Positions 1 through 8,283 of a stretch of DNA of 64,000 bases are shown in pieces. The DNA lies in NCBI GenBank assembly GCA_013360445.1, contig JABWBP010000021.1:22964-86963 (forward strand). The letters run 5' to 3'. A program made the translations under genes and the position numbers. The DNA is from Calditrichaceae bacterium. GTDB lineage: Bacteria; Calditrichota; Calditrichia; RBG-13-44-9; J075. Numbering within the stretch: the stretch's first letter is position 1; each line of letters opens with the position of its first letter. The notes beneath the pieces are model-generated. The model did no database searches and was not told the origin of the DNA. It saw only the letters and a list, made by a program, of their open reading frames with translations.

Positions 1-1536
1 GATATTCGGCTCGCCGGGCAATCCGGTATCGATGCTCTCGCCATTCGGGCCGATGCGGAAGCCGGAGGTCGGCAGGCCGTCGCCCTCTCCTTCGTCGCCG
101 GTGTCCGGTTTGCCGTCCAGCCCCACGTCATCGGTAGCAGGATTCCAGTCCCCATCATTGTCGATGGCATCGTCGCGGCCTTCGTCGATCAGGGAATTAT
201 TCAACCCGTCGCCGGTAAAGTAGTTTTTATAGCGCAACCCGATGTTAGGATTCTCCTCATCGATCAGGCCGTTGGAATTGTTATCGATGCCGTCGTTAGG
301 AATTTCGGTGTTCTCATCGATCAGGCCGTTCAAATTATCATCGATATTATTGTAAGGCTGCTCGAACAGGGTATCCCCGGGGTTAATCTGTAAGGTGTCA
401 TTATTATAGTAGATGGTGATCCCTTCCGCCGGGAAGGTGACCACGGTGCGGTCAAATTGCGGGGTATTATAGTCGATGAGCACGATCGGATCGCCGACGG
501 CGGCAATTTTGGGCTGCAGCAGCGCTACGTCGATGATGCTCCCGGACCCGCTGCTCCCGTCGAGATCGTCGTCGAAACCGTTCAGGCGGTTGCCGGGGCT
601 TTCCAGGAAGGCGTAGCCTAAGTATCCCACCGGGGACCAGCCGGTATTGCCGATGTTATCGAAGTCCCAGGAGTAGGTAAGGTCTTCGTCGGCGTCAAAA
701 AAGGAGTTGTCGTCATTGGTGTCGCCGTCCCCCCCGATGGTGGTGCCCACGATCATGCCGAAGACCGCCCGGTCGTAATTGGTGGTTCCCACGTTGGTGA
801 TCTCGTAGAGCCAGAAGATGGTATTTTGCGCCAGGGTTTGCGACCATTGCAGGCCCCGGGCGGAAGAAACCAGCGCCAGCCCGCCCCGGGAGCCTCCCGA
901 AACCGGGTTTCCGGCGTCGTTAGAATCGGGATAGAAGGGTTCGGGTTTCAGGATAAATTCCCGGTCGCGGCTGTCATCCATCCACCAGTAGCTCTCCTGG
1001 TCGGCGTTGAACTGGTCTTTTCCAAAGAACCCGTTCCACTGCCCCGGCCAGCCCGGGTCGTTGATATCGGTTTCGCGATCCGGCCAGCGCGCGGGCCAGC
1101 TTTGCGCCTGGTGGCTCACCGCCACCACCGTGGTATCCGGGTTTGCGAAGCCGGGAAGCGGCTCCCAGCCCCAGAAATCATTGGGGTCCTGGGGATTGTA
1201 CTCGTTGTTTCCGCGGGGTCCGTCGGACACGGTGACGGGATAAATTTTCGCGCCGCTGGGCAGCTCGATCTCCGCGCCCACCATTACGCTAATATCGCCC
1301 ACGTAGAAGTGCCCGGTATTGATCGGCCATTCCCCGCCAAAATCTTCCGCGTTATTGATCCGGCCGATCAACCCGTAATTGAAAAAGGTGGTGCGAATCT
1401 GGTTGCCGCTATGGACATTTTTCTTGCGTTCGTTGGGATCGCCTTTCAACTGGGTGTAAAACTGGGCTTTCAACGGCAAAGAACCAGCCAGACAGGTCGC
1501 CATTATCAAGATTAGCACAGCACTGAATTTCTTCAT
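1..1536 (-). CDS. Exported protein with Ca-binding-like loops, 3' end outside window
   Basis: The frame is open from the ATG at 1536 to the window edge, so at least 512 codons are seen and the C-terminus is missing. The first 25 residues (MKKFSAVLILIMATC, then up to KAQ) form a signal peptide, so the protein is exported. Near residues 415-450 there are repeated acidic loops such as DNLNGLIDE and DNNSNGLIDE, which resemble Ca-binding loops of extracellular FCB proteins. I do not recognise the main domain. The gene lies 97 bases downstream of a TonB-dependent receptor on the same strand, so the two are probably co-transcribed and this may be a surface or periplasmic partner of the receptor. A T9SS sorting domain could lie in the missing part. 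The reading frame is secure; the function is unknown. Confidence 0.85.
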   Translation of the reverse strand, partial: MKKFSAVLILIMATCLAGSLPLKAQFYTQLKGDPNERKKNVHSGNQIRTTFFNYGLIGRINNAEDFGGEWPINTGHFYVGDISVMVGAEIELPSGAKIYPVTVSDGPRGNNEYNPQDPNDFWGWEPLPGFANPDTTVVAVSHQAQSWPARWPDRETDINDPGWPGQWNGFFGKDQFNADQESYWWMDDSRDREFILKPEPFYPDSNDAGNPVSGGSRGGLALVSSARGLQWSQTLAQNTIFWLYEITNVGTTNYDRAVFGMIVGTTIGGDGDTNDDNSFFDADEDLTYSWDFDNIGNTGWSPVGYLGYAFLESPGNRLNGFDDDLDGSSGSGSIIDVALLQPKIAAVGDPIVLIDYNTPQFDRTVVTFPAEGITIYYNNDTLQINPGDTLFEQPYNNIDDNLNGLIDENTEIPNDGIDNNSNGLIDEENPNIGLRYKNYFTGDGLNNSLIDEGRDDAIDNDGDWNPATDDVGLDGKPDTGDEGEGDGLPTSGFRIGPNGESIDTGLPGEPNI

Positions 1537-1588
1537 ACCATACCCTTTTTGTGTATTATCACCCGATCTTTGACTATTGTGAAATGGT

Positions 1589-1630
1589 AACAGCAGTGGT
1601 CTATTGGCAATGTAGCTGCCTACTGCTGTT
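1589..1630. other. Inverted repeat between receptor and exported protein
   Basis: Perfect 9-base arms AACAGCAGT (1589-1597) and ACTGCTGTT (1622-1630) flank 24 bases. It lies between the receptor stop and the next gene on the minus strand. There is no T-run after it in the minus direction, so it is not a standard terminator. It could be an mRNA processing or attenuation hairpin. One arm contains GCCTACTGC, a word that recurs in gaps at 38.1, 41.9 and 51.7 kb. Confidence 0.4.
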
Positions 1631-1633
1631 TTT

Positions 1634-4387
1634 TCAGAACCCTAAGGAAAAGCCTACTTCCACTCTTCTTGGCTGGGTGTAGAATTGGGGCTGCACGGCA
1701 TAGAGGGGATCGGCAGTGGCCCCGCTGATAGCGGATTGCAACGTATAGGTGGCGCGCCCGGTATCGTCATAAACCTGTTGTTCGTTGCGGGTATCGAACA
1801 GGTTGAAAATCTTGGCAAACAAACTCCAGCGCAGCGTCTGGCCGCCGGTGCGCAAATTGAAATCTTTGAACAATTGGAGGTCGAAAGTTACCAGGTTGGG
1901 CCGGCGCCCGCTGTTTTCTTGCAGGTCCGTGGAAATGGAAGAACCAACCCGGGACCCTTGCACCGGGTTGGGGGTGTAGGGCAGGCCGCCCTCGAACCGC
2001 CCCAATATGGAAGCGCCGAACGAACCGAAGCCTAAGTAAAAATTCCCGGTCAGCACGTGCTTGCGGTCCCAGTCCAGGGGAACGATGCTCTTGCGCGGCT
2101 CTTTGTTGTTCTGAATATCATTATAAGCGTCGTCGGGGTTGGAGGCATTTCCTTCCGCAACCTGGAAGGTGTAGTCTATGTTCGCGGAATAGTGGCTGGA
2201 GAAGCGCTTCCGCAGTGCGAAGGTAATTCCCCGCACGTTGGCGTAGTCGCGGTTCTCATACTGGCTGTATTTGATGTCCACCGCGTAGGTTTCCTGCAAG
2301 GGCGAGGTTCCCACCCAGTCGCGAATGTCGCGGTAGAACCCGGTGACGTCGAAGCCGATGTCATTGGTCAATTCCTGTTGAAGGCCGATTTCATACATCA
2401 CCGTGCGCTGGGCGTCCAGGTCGGAGTTGCCGATCTTATTGTCGATCCCGTTTTCCCGGGTGACCCGGAAATCGGAGTTCTCATAGAGCAGGCGGAATTC
2501 CGGGATTTGCAGAAAATGACCGTAGGAAAAGTGAATCTGCCCCCGGGTGCTGATGGGATAAGCGACCCCCACCCGCGGCGAAAATTGCAATTTGGCGGAA
2601 GGTTCGTCATACCAGATTTGTTCCCGCTCTTCCAGCGAAAGCTGTTGATTTTCCGGCAAAATCGGGGAATTGATGTTCGGGTCTTTGGGGTCGCGCAGGA
2701 TTCTGCCTTTTGAGTCGAAATAATCCATGCGCAGGCCTAAGTTCACGATAAAATCGTTATACTCCATTTTGTCCTGCACATACGCAGAGAATTCAATGGG
2801 ATTGAAGGAGTACTGGCTGAAATTCGGATCGCCCGGGCCGGGCATGATGGGCGTAAATAGAGAATCGGATTGGTTCGCGTCGATCACGTTGTAATCCTGG
2901 AAATAGATCGTATGAAACCGGGTTTCTATCCCCGCCTTCATCAAGTGTTTTTTGGTTACCTGGGAAGTGAGGTCGAATTTATAGATCCGGCTGATGGTGT
3001 TGCGGTTGAAATGCTGGTTTTTTTGCCCCCCGGTGCCAAAATTGAAGGCCGGTACGGCAAATTTGGTGTTATCCACGTAGCGGGGATCTTCCGGATTTTC
3101 ATAGACATACTGGTTGAAATCTTTTTCAAAATAGGAGAACTTGACGTTATAGAAGGTGGTGGCGTTCAGGGTATGATCGAAGGTGAAAGTGGTGTTGTAG
3201 CCTTGCTGAAATTTGGTGAGATCGCCGTCCGGGTTGAGCTTATAATAATGGTCGTATTCCCGGAACTCCAGATCCTCGCCGTTCAATTTGACCCCTAATT
3301 TGATCAGATTGGTCAAACGGTAGGTCAGGTTGGCCTGCCCGGTGTACCAGGAGTTAAAGTTCATCGGAACAATGCCGCCGTCGCCGGGGGTTCCCACGAT
3401 ACGGCCATTAGAAAGCCGGATGGTGTCGCCGTCGGCGCGGTACACCCGCTGGCCGTAGAGCCAGCCGTCGTCATACCAGCGCCGGAAATTGACGAAAAAA
3501 TTCCCCTTTCCGCGGGTAAACGGCACCGGGCCGTCTAAGCTTGCCTGGATATTGTAAATATTCGTGGCGGAGATGTCATCCAGGTTCAAATACACATCAC
3601 TGGTATTATTCGGATCGAACGACTCCACGGAATTATAGCTGTCATCGCTGAAATACCGTCCCATATAGGCGGAGACCTGCCCGGAGTATTTATCGCCGCC
3701 TTCCTTGGTGACGATATTGATAATCCCGGACATCGCCTGGCCGTACTCGGCGTTGAAGGTTCCGCTGATCACCTGCAGGCTCTGGATGGCGTTGTTTTCG
3801 ATCTCCACCCCGTTGCTGCCGTCGAACACGTCGGTAACAGAAACGCCGTCCACCCAGAAGGCGATTTCGGAAGAACGCCCGCCGCGGATGTTGAACCCGC
3901 CCTGGTCGTTGCGTACGATGCCGGCCTGGAGCTGCAGCAGGTCTTCAAAGGTTTGCGAGGGGATCACCGCGATATCTTCGGCGGTAAGCTCCGCCTGGGA
4001 GGAGGTAAGGTCGCGGCGGATCACTTCCCGCTCCGCCACCACCTGGATGGTCTCTCCCAATTCGACCGTCGCTTCTTCCAACTCTACATTGATGGTAGTC
4101 GTGAAGTCCACGCTGACCTGCACGTTGGCTTTTTGCAGCTCTCGATAGCCGATGTATTGAAACGCCAGCGTGTAAACGCCGGGAGGAACGTTCAGGATCA
4201 AATAAGATCCGTCCAGGTCGGTGGTCGCCCCCAGGGTGGTTCCTTCAAGAAGGATATTTACCCCGATAAGGCCTTCACCGGAGGTTTTATCTTTGACGAT
4301 CCCGACGATCTTTCCGGTCGTTCCGCCAAAAACCTGCAAACTCAGGATTAAACAAAGAAGAAGGAGAATGGTAGCTTTCACCTTCAC
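1634..4387 (-). CDS. TonB-dependent outer membrane receptor
   Basis: This is an outer membrane receptor that would take up a ligand using TonB energy; the ligand is not evident. After a signal peptide (VKVKATILLLLCLILSLQVF) comes a carboxypeptidase-regulatory-like beta-sandwich (GKIVGIVKDKTSGEGLIGVN onward, about 70 residues), then a plug domain (GGFNIRGGRSSEIAFWVDGV region), then a long beta-barrel ending in aromatic GFSLGF, as is usual for FCB barrels. An ATG exists at 4417, but GTG at 4387 is preferred: GGAGG sits 5 bases before it and the signal peptide starts cleanly there. The ATG would add ten residues with no ribosome site. At about 917 residues it has the family's usual length. A promoter and a palindrome lie upstream, and the downstream exported protein is likely its partner. 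Confidence 0.93.
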   Translation of the reverse strand: MKVKATILLLLCLILSLQVFGGTTGKIVGIVKDKTSGEGLIGVNILLEGTTLGATTDLDGSYLILNVPPGVYTLAFQYIGYRELQKANVQVSVDFTTTINVELEEATVELGETIQVVAEREVIRRDLTSSQAELTAEDIAVIPSQTFEDLLQLQAGIVRNDQGGFNIRGGRSSEIAFWVDGVSVTDVFDGSNGVEIENNAIQSLQVISGTFNAEYGQAMSGIINIVTKEGGDKYSGQVSAYMGRYFSDDSYNSVESFDPNNTSDVYLNLDDISATNIYNIQASLDGPVPFTRGKGNFFVNFRRWYDDGWLYGQRVYRADGDTIRLSNGRIVGTPGDGGIVPMNFNSWYTGQANLTYRLTNLIKLGVKLNGEDLEFREYDHYYKLNPDGDLTKFQQGYNTTFTFDHTLNATTFYNVKFSYFEKDFNQYVYENPEDPRYVDNTKFAVPAFNFGTGGQKNQHFNRNTISRIYKFDLTSQVTKKHLMKAGIETRFHTIYFQDYNVIDANQSDSLFTPIMPGPGDPNFSQYSFNPIEFSAYVQDKMEYNDFIVNLGLRMDYFDSKGRILRDPKDPNINSPILPENQQLSLEEREQIWYDEPSAKLQFSPRVGVAYPISTRGQIHFSYGHFLQIPEFRLLYENSDFRVTRENGIDNKIGNSDLDAQRTVMYEIGLQQELTNDIGFDVTGFYRDIRDWVGTSPLQETYAVDIKYSQYENRDYANVRGITFALRKRFSSHYSANIDYTFQVAEGNASNPDDAYNDIQNNKEPRKSIVPLDWDRKHVLTGNFYLGFGSFGASILGRFEGGLPYTPNPVQGSRVGSSISTDLQENSGRRPNLVTFDLQLFKDFNLRTGGQTLRWSLFAKIFNLFDTRNEQQVYDDTGRATYTLQSAISGATADPLYAVQPQFYTQPRRVEVGFSLGF

Positions 4388-4462
4388 GGGGGCCTCCGAA
4401 AAATGTGTGATAGACAACTGAATCTAACCGCTTTATAGAGCAAAACATCCGCAGAAAACCCG

Positions 4463-4517
4463 TTAGTCACTTCAAAAAGAGTGACTAATGTTAAAGAAAC
4501 CATACTGAATTTGTCAA
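4463..4517 (-). promoter_or_regulatory. Sigma-70-type promoter with overlapping palindrome
   Basis: On the minus strand, TTGACA (4512-4517) is followed after 18 bases by TAACAT (4488-4493). A palindrome TTAGTCACT-N8-AGTGACTAA (4463-4488) starts at the last base of the -10 box and covers the expected transcription start, about 75-100 bases before the receptor start codon. This position suits an operator, or a hairpin at the very 5' end of the mRNA. No regulator gene is visible beside it. Confidence 0.5.
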
Positions 4518-4628
4518 GAAAAAAAATTATCAATTTGATCGAAGCTTTACCGGGTTGTAACGCTCCGGTTAAAGGGGGAAAATGGGTAAGCGGGGATTCG
4601 CTTGCGACTCATCGCAAAGCTTCCATCT

Positions 4629-4669
4629 TTCCTTGAAAATTGTAAATCCCGCTTTCAATTTTCAAGGAA
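4629..4669 (-). terminator. Perfect 14-bp hairpin downstream of ppiC-like gene
   Basis: Arms TTCCTTGAAAATTG (4629-4642) and CAATTTTCAAGGAA (4656-4669) are perfect complements with a 13-base loop, about 80 bases past the stop of the parvulin gene. There is no T-run, so it may stabilise the 3' end rather than act as a classical terminator. The rest of 4418-4749 holds only the receptor promoter; no gene was seen. Confidence 0.45.
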
Positions 4670-4749
4670 GAAGGTTGTTTGATAGTACCGAACTTCGGAG
4701 AATATGGATGATGGTCGAGCGGAGCTATCATGCCGGCCATCCTTTCGGT

Positions 4750-6138
4750 TTACCAGACGTAATATTCCCGGATCACCGCCGGCAGCGCGGGAATTTTTTG
4801 CTGCAACTGCGTTCCGGTAACATCATGGAACAGCAAGGTCGTATCAATCGAGACCAGGGTGCGGTTTTTTAAATCCTGGTAAAGCGTTTTGCGGGCCTGC
4901 CATTTTTCAGGGTCTTCCTGCTGGTAATCCACCCAATAAATGCGCTTTTTGAACTCGTCCGCCAACAGTTGTTTGCGCCAGCGGCCGAGGGTTTCCCGCA
5001 GCTCACGGTCATTCTGAACTCCCTGGCGGTAGGCCTCCCGCAGCAGCAATTCATCCCGCACCATGTCGATAAGGTGGCGCGCCAGAGCGCTCTCGGTGCT
5101 GATGGAAGGGCGGTGCAAGGGGGGCATCTCCTGCAGCTTATGCAAGAATTCTCCCACCCTCCAGCGCTCGCCGTTGAACTCTACCAGCGCCCGGTCGAGC
5201 AATTCCCCGGCATTGCCGGTAATGTTTTCTAATTCGAGATCGGTTACCCGGGGCGCCGGCAGGGGCGTCTCCTGGCGGCGAAGGTTGATGTACCCCTTGC
5301 TGAAATCCAGCAACTCCCGCAGCACCGCGGTTTTGATGGTCACGGATTTGCCCTTCAGCTTCTCGGCCAGATACTCGGCGCTTTTTACCCGGGCGCGGCG
5401 GGTCTTCAGGGTATTAGTGAAATCCTCTTTGTGCTCCGTAAAGTACTCCCGGCTCAGGAAAACCGACTGCTGGACGTCCTCCACCCGCATAATATGATAC
5501 CCGAAGGAGGATTTCAGCGGATGGGATATCTGCCCGATACGCAGGTTGTACACGCTGTCGGCTAAAAAGGGGTCGAGGTCGGAAATGGAAACGAAACCCA
5601 AATCGCCGCCGCTGTTGGCCAGGGCGGAGTCTAAAAAGGTTTCCCGGGCGAGTTTCTCGAAGCTTTCCCCGGATTGCAAGCGGCGGTAATAGATTTCCGC
5701 TTCTTCCCGGGAAGGGGCAAACAAATGCCGGAGTTTTACCCGGATACTGCTGCGTTTATACTCTTCCCAGGCCTCTTCTTCGCTGACCGGAATTTTATCC
5801 AGCACCTCCTTCTGATAGAGGCGCTTCAATACTTCCTTGTGCTCGATGTAGCGCAGGCGGCTCTGAATTTCGGGAGTGTTTTCCAGGCCGTCTTCTTCCG
5901 CAGCTAAGTATAGAAGCGCCCGATCCGCCATCTGGTTGAGATGCTGCAAGCGGGCTTCCCGCAGGGTGAGGGTTCCGCGGTACTGGGGAAAAACCGTGAA
6001 ATCGTAAAGAAAATCGGCGAAGCGGATTTCTTCATTCCCCACCCGCGCCACCGCCTGCTGCTCCGGGGATTTTTCTTTGCACCCGGCCAGCAGCAGGAGC
6101 CAGGAGATTCCGGTTATAATGAAAAGATAACGAATCAT
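4750..6138 (-). CDS. Parvulin-type peptidyl-prolyl isomerase lipoprotein
   Basis: This is a periplasmic folding factor of the PpiC/SurA class. The N-terminus is a lipoprotein signal (WLLLLAGC, lipidated Cys20), so the protein is membrane-anchored facing the periplasm. Residues 30-125 form a SurA-like helical chaperone region. Residues about 133-222 are the rotamase domain, with typical landmarks (LRHLFAPSREEAE, FEKLARETFLDS, GGDLGFVSISDLDP, GYHIMRVED). The remaining 240 residues are helical and probably bind clients. In FCB bacteria such proteins usually help outer membrane proteins fold, and the neighbouring TonB receptor would fit as a client. The gene stands apart from its neighbours, with structured gaps on both sides. 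Confidence 0.9.
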   Translation of the reverse strand: MIRYLFIITGISWLLLLAGCKEKSPEQQAVARVGNEEIRFADFLYDFTVFPQYRGTLTLREARLQHLNQMADRALLYLAAEEDGLENTPEIQSRLRYIEHKEVLKRLYQKEVLDKIPVSEEEAWEEYKRSSIRVKLRHLFAPSREEAEIYYRRLQSGESFEKLARETFLDSALANSGGDLGFVSISDLDPFLADSVYNLRIGQISHPLKSSFGYHIMRVEDVQQSVFLSREYFTEHKEDFTNTLKTRRARVKSAEYLAEKLKGKSVTIKTAVLRELLDFSKGYINLRRQETPLPAPRVTDLELENITGNAGELLDRALVEFNGERWRVGEFLHKLQEMPPLHRPSISTESALARHLIDMVRDELLLREAYRQGVQNDRELRETLGRWRKQLLADEFKKRIYWVDYQQEDPEKWQARKTLYQDLKNRTLVSIDTTLLFHDVTGTQLQQKIPALPAVIREYYVW

Positions 6139-6157
6139 AATGTGTTCGAGTGTTCAC

Positions 6158-6231
6158 AGGAGTGTCAAACTTTAGTTTGACAGTGATCAAGCTAAATTTT
6201 GGCGCTGGTCAAGCTGAAGCTTGACACTCCT
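6158..6231. repeat. Nested intergenic palindrome, word GTCAARCT
   Basis: The outer arms AGGAGTGTCAA (6158-6168) and TTGACACTCCT (6221-6231) are perfect complements. Inside lie two small hairpins, GTCAAACT-TT-AGTTTGAC and GTCAAGCT-GA-AGCTTGAC, plus a degenerate copy ATCAAGCT. It fills the 96-base gap between two minus-strand genes. It is one of a set of word-built palindromes in this window. Confidence 0.6.
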
Positions 6232-6234
6232 GCC

Positions 6235-8283
6235 CTATTCTTTGGGGTTGGCAAGATAATTTTGTATATCGACCTTCAGTTTTTCCGCCGGCTCGAAGCC
6301 GGGCTGCAGGCGCAGGGCTTCATCTAACAGGCGGCGGGCTTCCGGCCAGTTTTTCAAATTGGCGTGGCTGACCCCGGCCAGGTAGAGCAGGTTGGCTTTT
6401 TCGTAAGTCGAAAATACCGACCGGGCGGAATCCGCCTTCAGGGTCTCACTGAAGTATTTCACCGCTTCTGTGAACTGGTGTACGAAGACATACAGATTGC
6501 CCATTTTCGCTAACAGGAAGGGATTTTGCGGATTCAATTCCAGCGCCTTGTCGTACCAGCGCTTCGCTATGGCGTATTCCTGGAGGCCGATCATCACGTC
6601 GCCCATCTTCATCGCCGGGAAATAATTTTCCGGAAAGGCGAGATGCACGGCGCGATACTCCCGCAAGGCGCGGTAGGGCTGGCCGCGGTCTAAGTAATGC
6701 TGCGCCAGCTCATAATGCGCTTCATCCCAATAGGTGTTTTCCCGGTAATGCTTGACGGCCAAGGATTTGGTGATTTCCGACCCCACGGGCTGGTAGCTCG
6801 CCAAATCCACCGGGCGCTCCGGAAAAGGCCAGCGGTTCACTAAAAAGTAGTTGCGATAGGCCCCGAATTCCAGGTCCAATTCCGTCACCCCGGCGCTGTC
6901 GCGGGGGAATTCTTTGATAATCCGTTGCAGATTTTCCGGTTGGAACAAATCCGCTTTATACCCGATCGGCGCCGGGGGATTGATCACCTGCAAAATGCGC
7001 AGCGCCTCCAAAAACGCCTGCGCCATCAGCCGGTAGCCGTTGAAATTGGGGTGCAGGTGCTCTAAGAACAGTTCTTTGCCGGGAATTCCCCCCGGGCTGG
7101 CGGCGCGGAACACCGCTTTCATGTCCACCAGGGGAATATTTTCCCGCGCGGCGACTTGTTGAATGATGCGGTTGAATATTCCCGGGGCGCGGAAGCGCAG
7201 CCGGTCGAGGTCGCGGGCTTTGGCGAAACGGGCATAGGCCCGGGCGCTGTCGCCGCCAGCGAGGAGGGATTTTCCCAGGTAATATTGCGCTTCCGCCGCG
7301 GCGCTGTCCAACTCCAGCGCCCGGGTGAAGGTTTCCCGCGCCGCCTGGAACTGCCCGGATTCCAACAGGCCCCGGCCCTCTAACAGCAAACTCTCGCAGC
7401 GCCGGCGGGTAAATTCATCCGCGGCGGGCGAAAAACCGGAAACGAAGGGCGGCTGATCCTTCAAATTGGAGACCAGGTTGCTCACTACCACCTGCACCTT
7501 GCGCCGGCGCGCTTTGCGGATGATCTCGGATAAATTCTCCTCGAAATTGCGGCAGGCGATCTGAAATTTCTCGGAATCGAGGGGAATGGCCTGGTCCTTC
7601 GCCATCGCTTCCATCATGGAGCGGGGGGCCGCCCGATTCGCACCGGATTTCTCCCCCGCCCCGCGAATGATCTGCTCCAGCAATTGGGTGAGGCGCAGCC
7701 GGCGCAGCTTCAGGTAGGCCGCAATCCAAAAACGGCTGTTGCTGACGTATTGGGAAGAACCCACCCCCTGCGCCCCGTAAAATTCGTTGTGTCCCATATA
7801 TATAATGAGCACATCGGGCTGCAATTCTAACACCTCCGGGAGCAAATCTAACACGGTGTGGCTGTTCACCGCGGCGATGCCTAAGTTGATTACTTCCGCC
7901 CCGCTTTCGGTCAGCGCCTCGCGCAGGCGGTGCTGCAACTGGAAGGGGAAGGTGGCGTTGATCTCGTAGGGAAAACCGGCGGTGGTGGAGCCGCCGAGGC
8001 AGAAAATGCGCAGGGTGTTAGGCTTTTTGGCGAGGTCGATTACTTCCTCGCTGGCTTCCGGGGTTCTGGCTTCCGGCAGGAAAAAATAGCGCTGCCCGAT
8101 CTCCCGGTTAACCACGTATTTTTCCTTCCCGAAGATCATTTTTTTATGCACCAGCGGGTAACTCTCCCCGTAACCGAACAGGCGCAGGGCCAGCTCGGCC
8201 AGCGTTAGCAGCAGAACCGGGAGGAGCAGCATCAGCGCGGTGAAAAGGATGCGGCGGGAGGTGGAGAGCGGGGCAGGCTTCAT
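6235..8283 (-). CDS. SGNH/GDSL-like hydrolase with TPR repeats
   Basis: Residues 11-37 form a hydrophobic N-terminal anchor, so the rest should be periplasmic. An SGNH hydrolase fold follows: block I GGSTTAG at 97-103 supplies the nucleophile Ser99, MGHNEFYG near 163-170 corresponds to the block with the oxyanion Asn, and EHLHPN near 405-410 carries the late His. One TPR set is inserted around residues 280-360 and another fills the last 150 residues. The enzyme class is esterase or acetyltransferase-like, probably acting on a polysaccharide or glycan, but the substrate is not visible. The start codon overlaps the stop of the upstream amylase (ATGA), so the two are translated as a coupled pair. 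Confidence 0.85.
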   Translation of the reverse strand: MKPAPLSTSRRILFTALMLLLPVLLLTLAELALRLFGYGESYPLVHKKMIFGKEKYVVNREIGQRYFFLPEARTPEASEEVIDLAKKPNTLRIFCLGGSTTAGFPYEINATFPFQLQHRLREALTESGAEVINLGIAAVNSHTVLDLLPEVLELQPDVLIIYMGHNEFYGAQGVGSSQYVSNSRFWIAAYLKLRRLRLTQLLEQIIRGAGEKSGANRAAPRSMMEAMAKDQAIPLDSEKFQIACRNFEENLSEIIRKARRRKVQVVVSNLVSNLKDQPPFVSGFSPAADEFTRRRCESLLLEGRGLLESGQFQAARETFTRALELDSAAAEAQYYLGKSLLAGGDSARAYARFAKARDLDRLRFRAPGIFNRIIQQVAARENIPLVDMKAVFRAASPGGIPGKELFLEHLHPNFNGYRLMAQAFLEALRILQVINPPAPIGYKADLFQPENLQRIIKEFPRDSAGVTELDLEFGAYRNYFLVNRWPFPERPVDLASYQPVGSEITKSLAVKHYRENTYWDEAHYELAQHYLDRGQPYRALREYRAVHLAFPENYFPAMKMGDVMIGLQEYAIAKRWYDKALELNPQNPFLLAKMGNLYVFVHQFTEAVKYFSETLKADSARSVFSTYEKANLLYLAGVSHANLKNWPEARRLLDEALRLQPGFEPAEKLKVDIQNYLANPKE

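Noticed and set aside
826..1515. 229-residue plus-strand open frame
   Set aside because: It is antisense to the exported protein gene, which has a signal peptide and protein-like text; the plus frame has neither.
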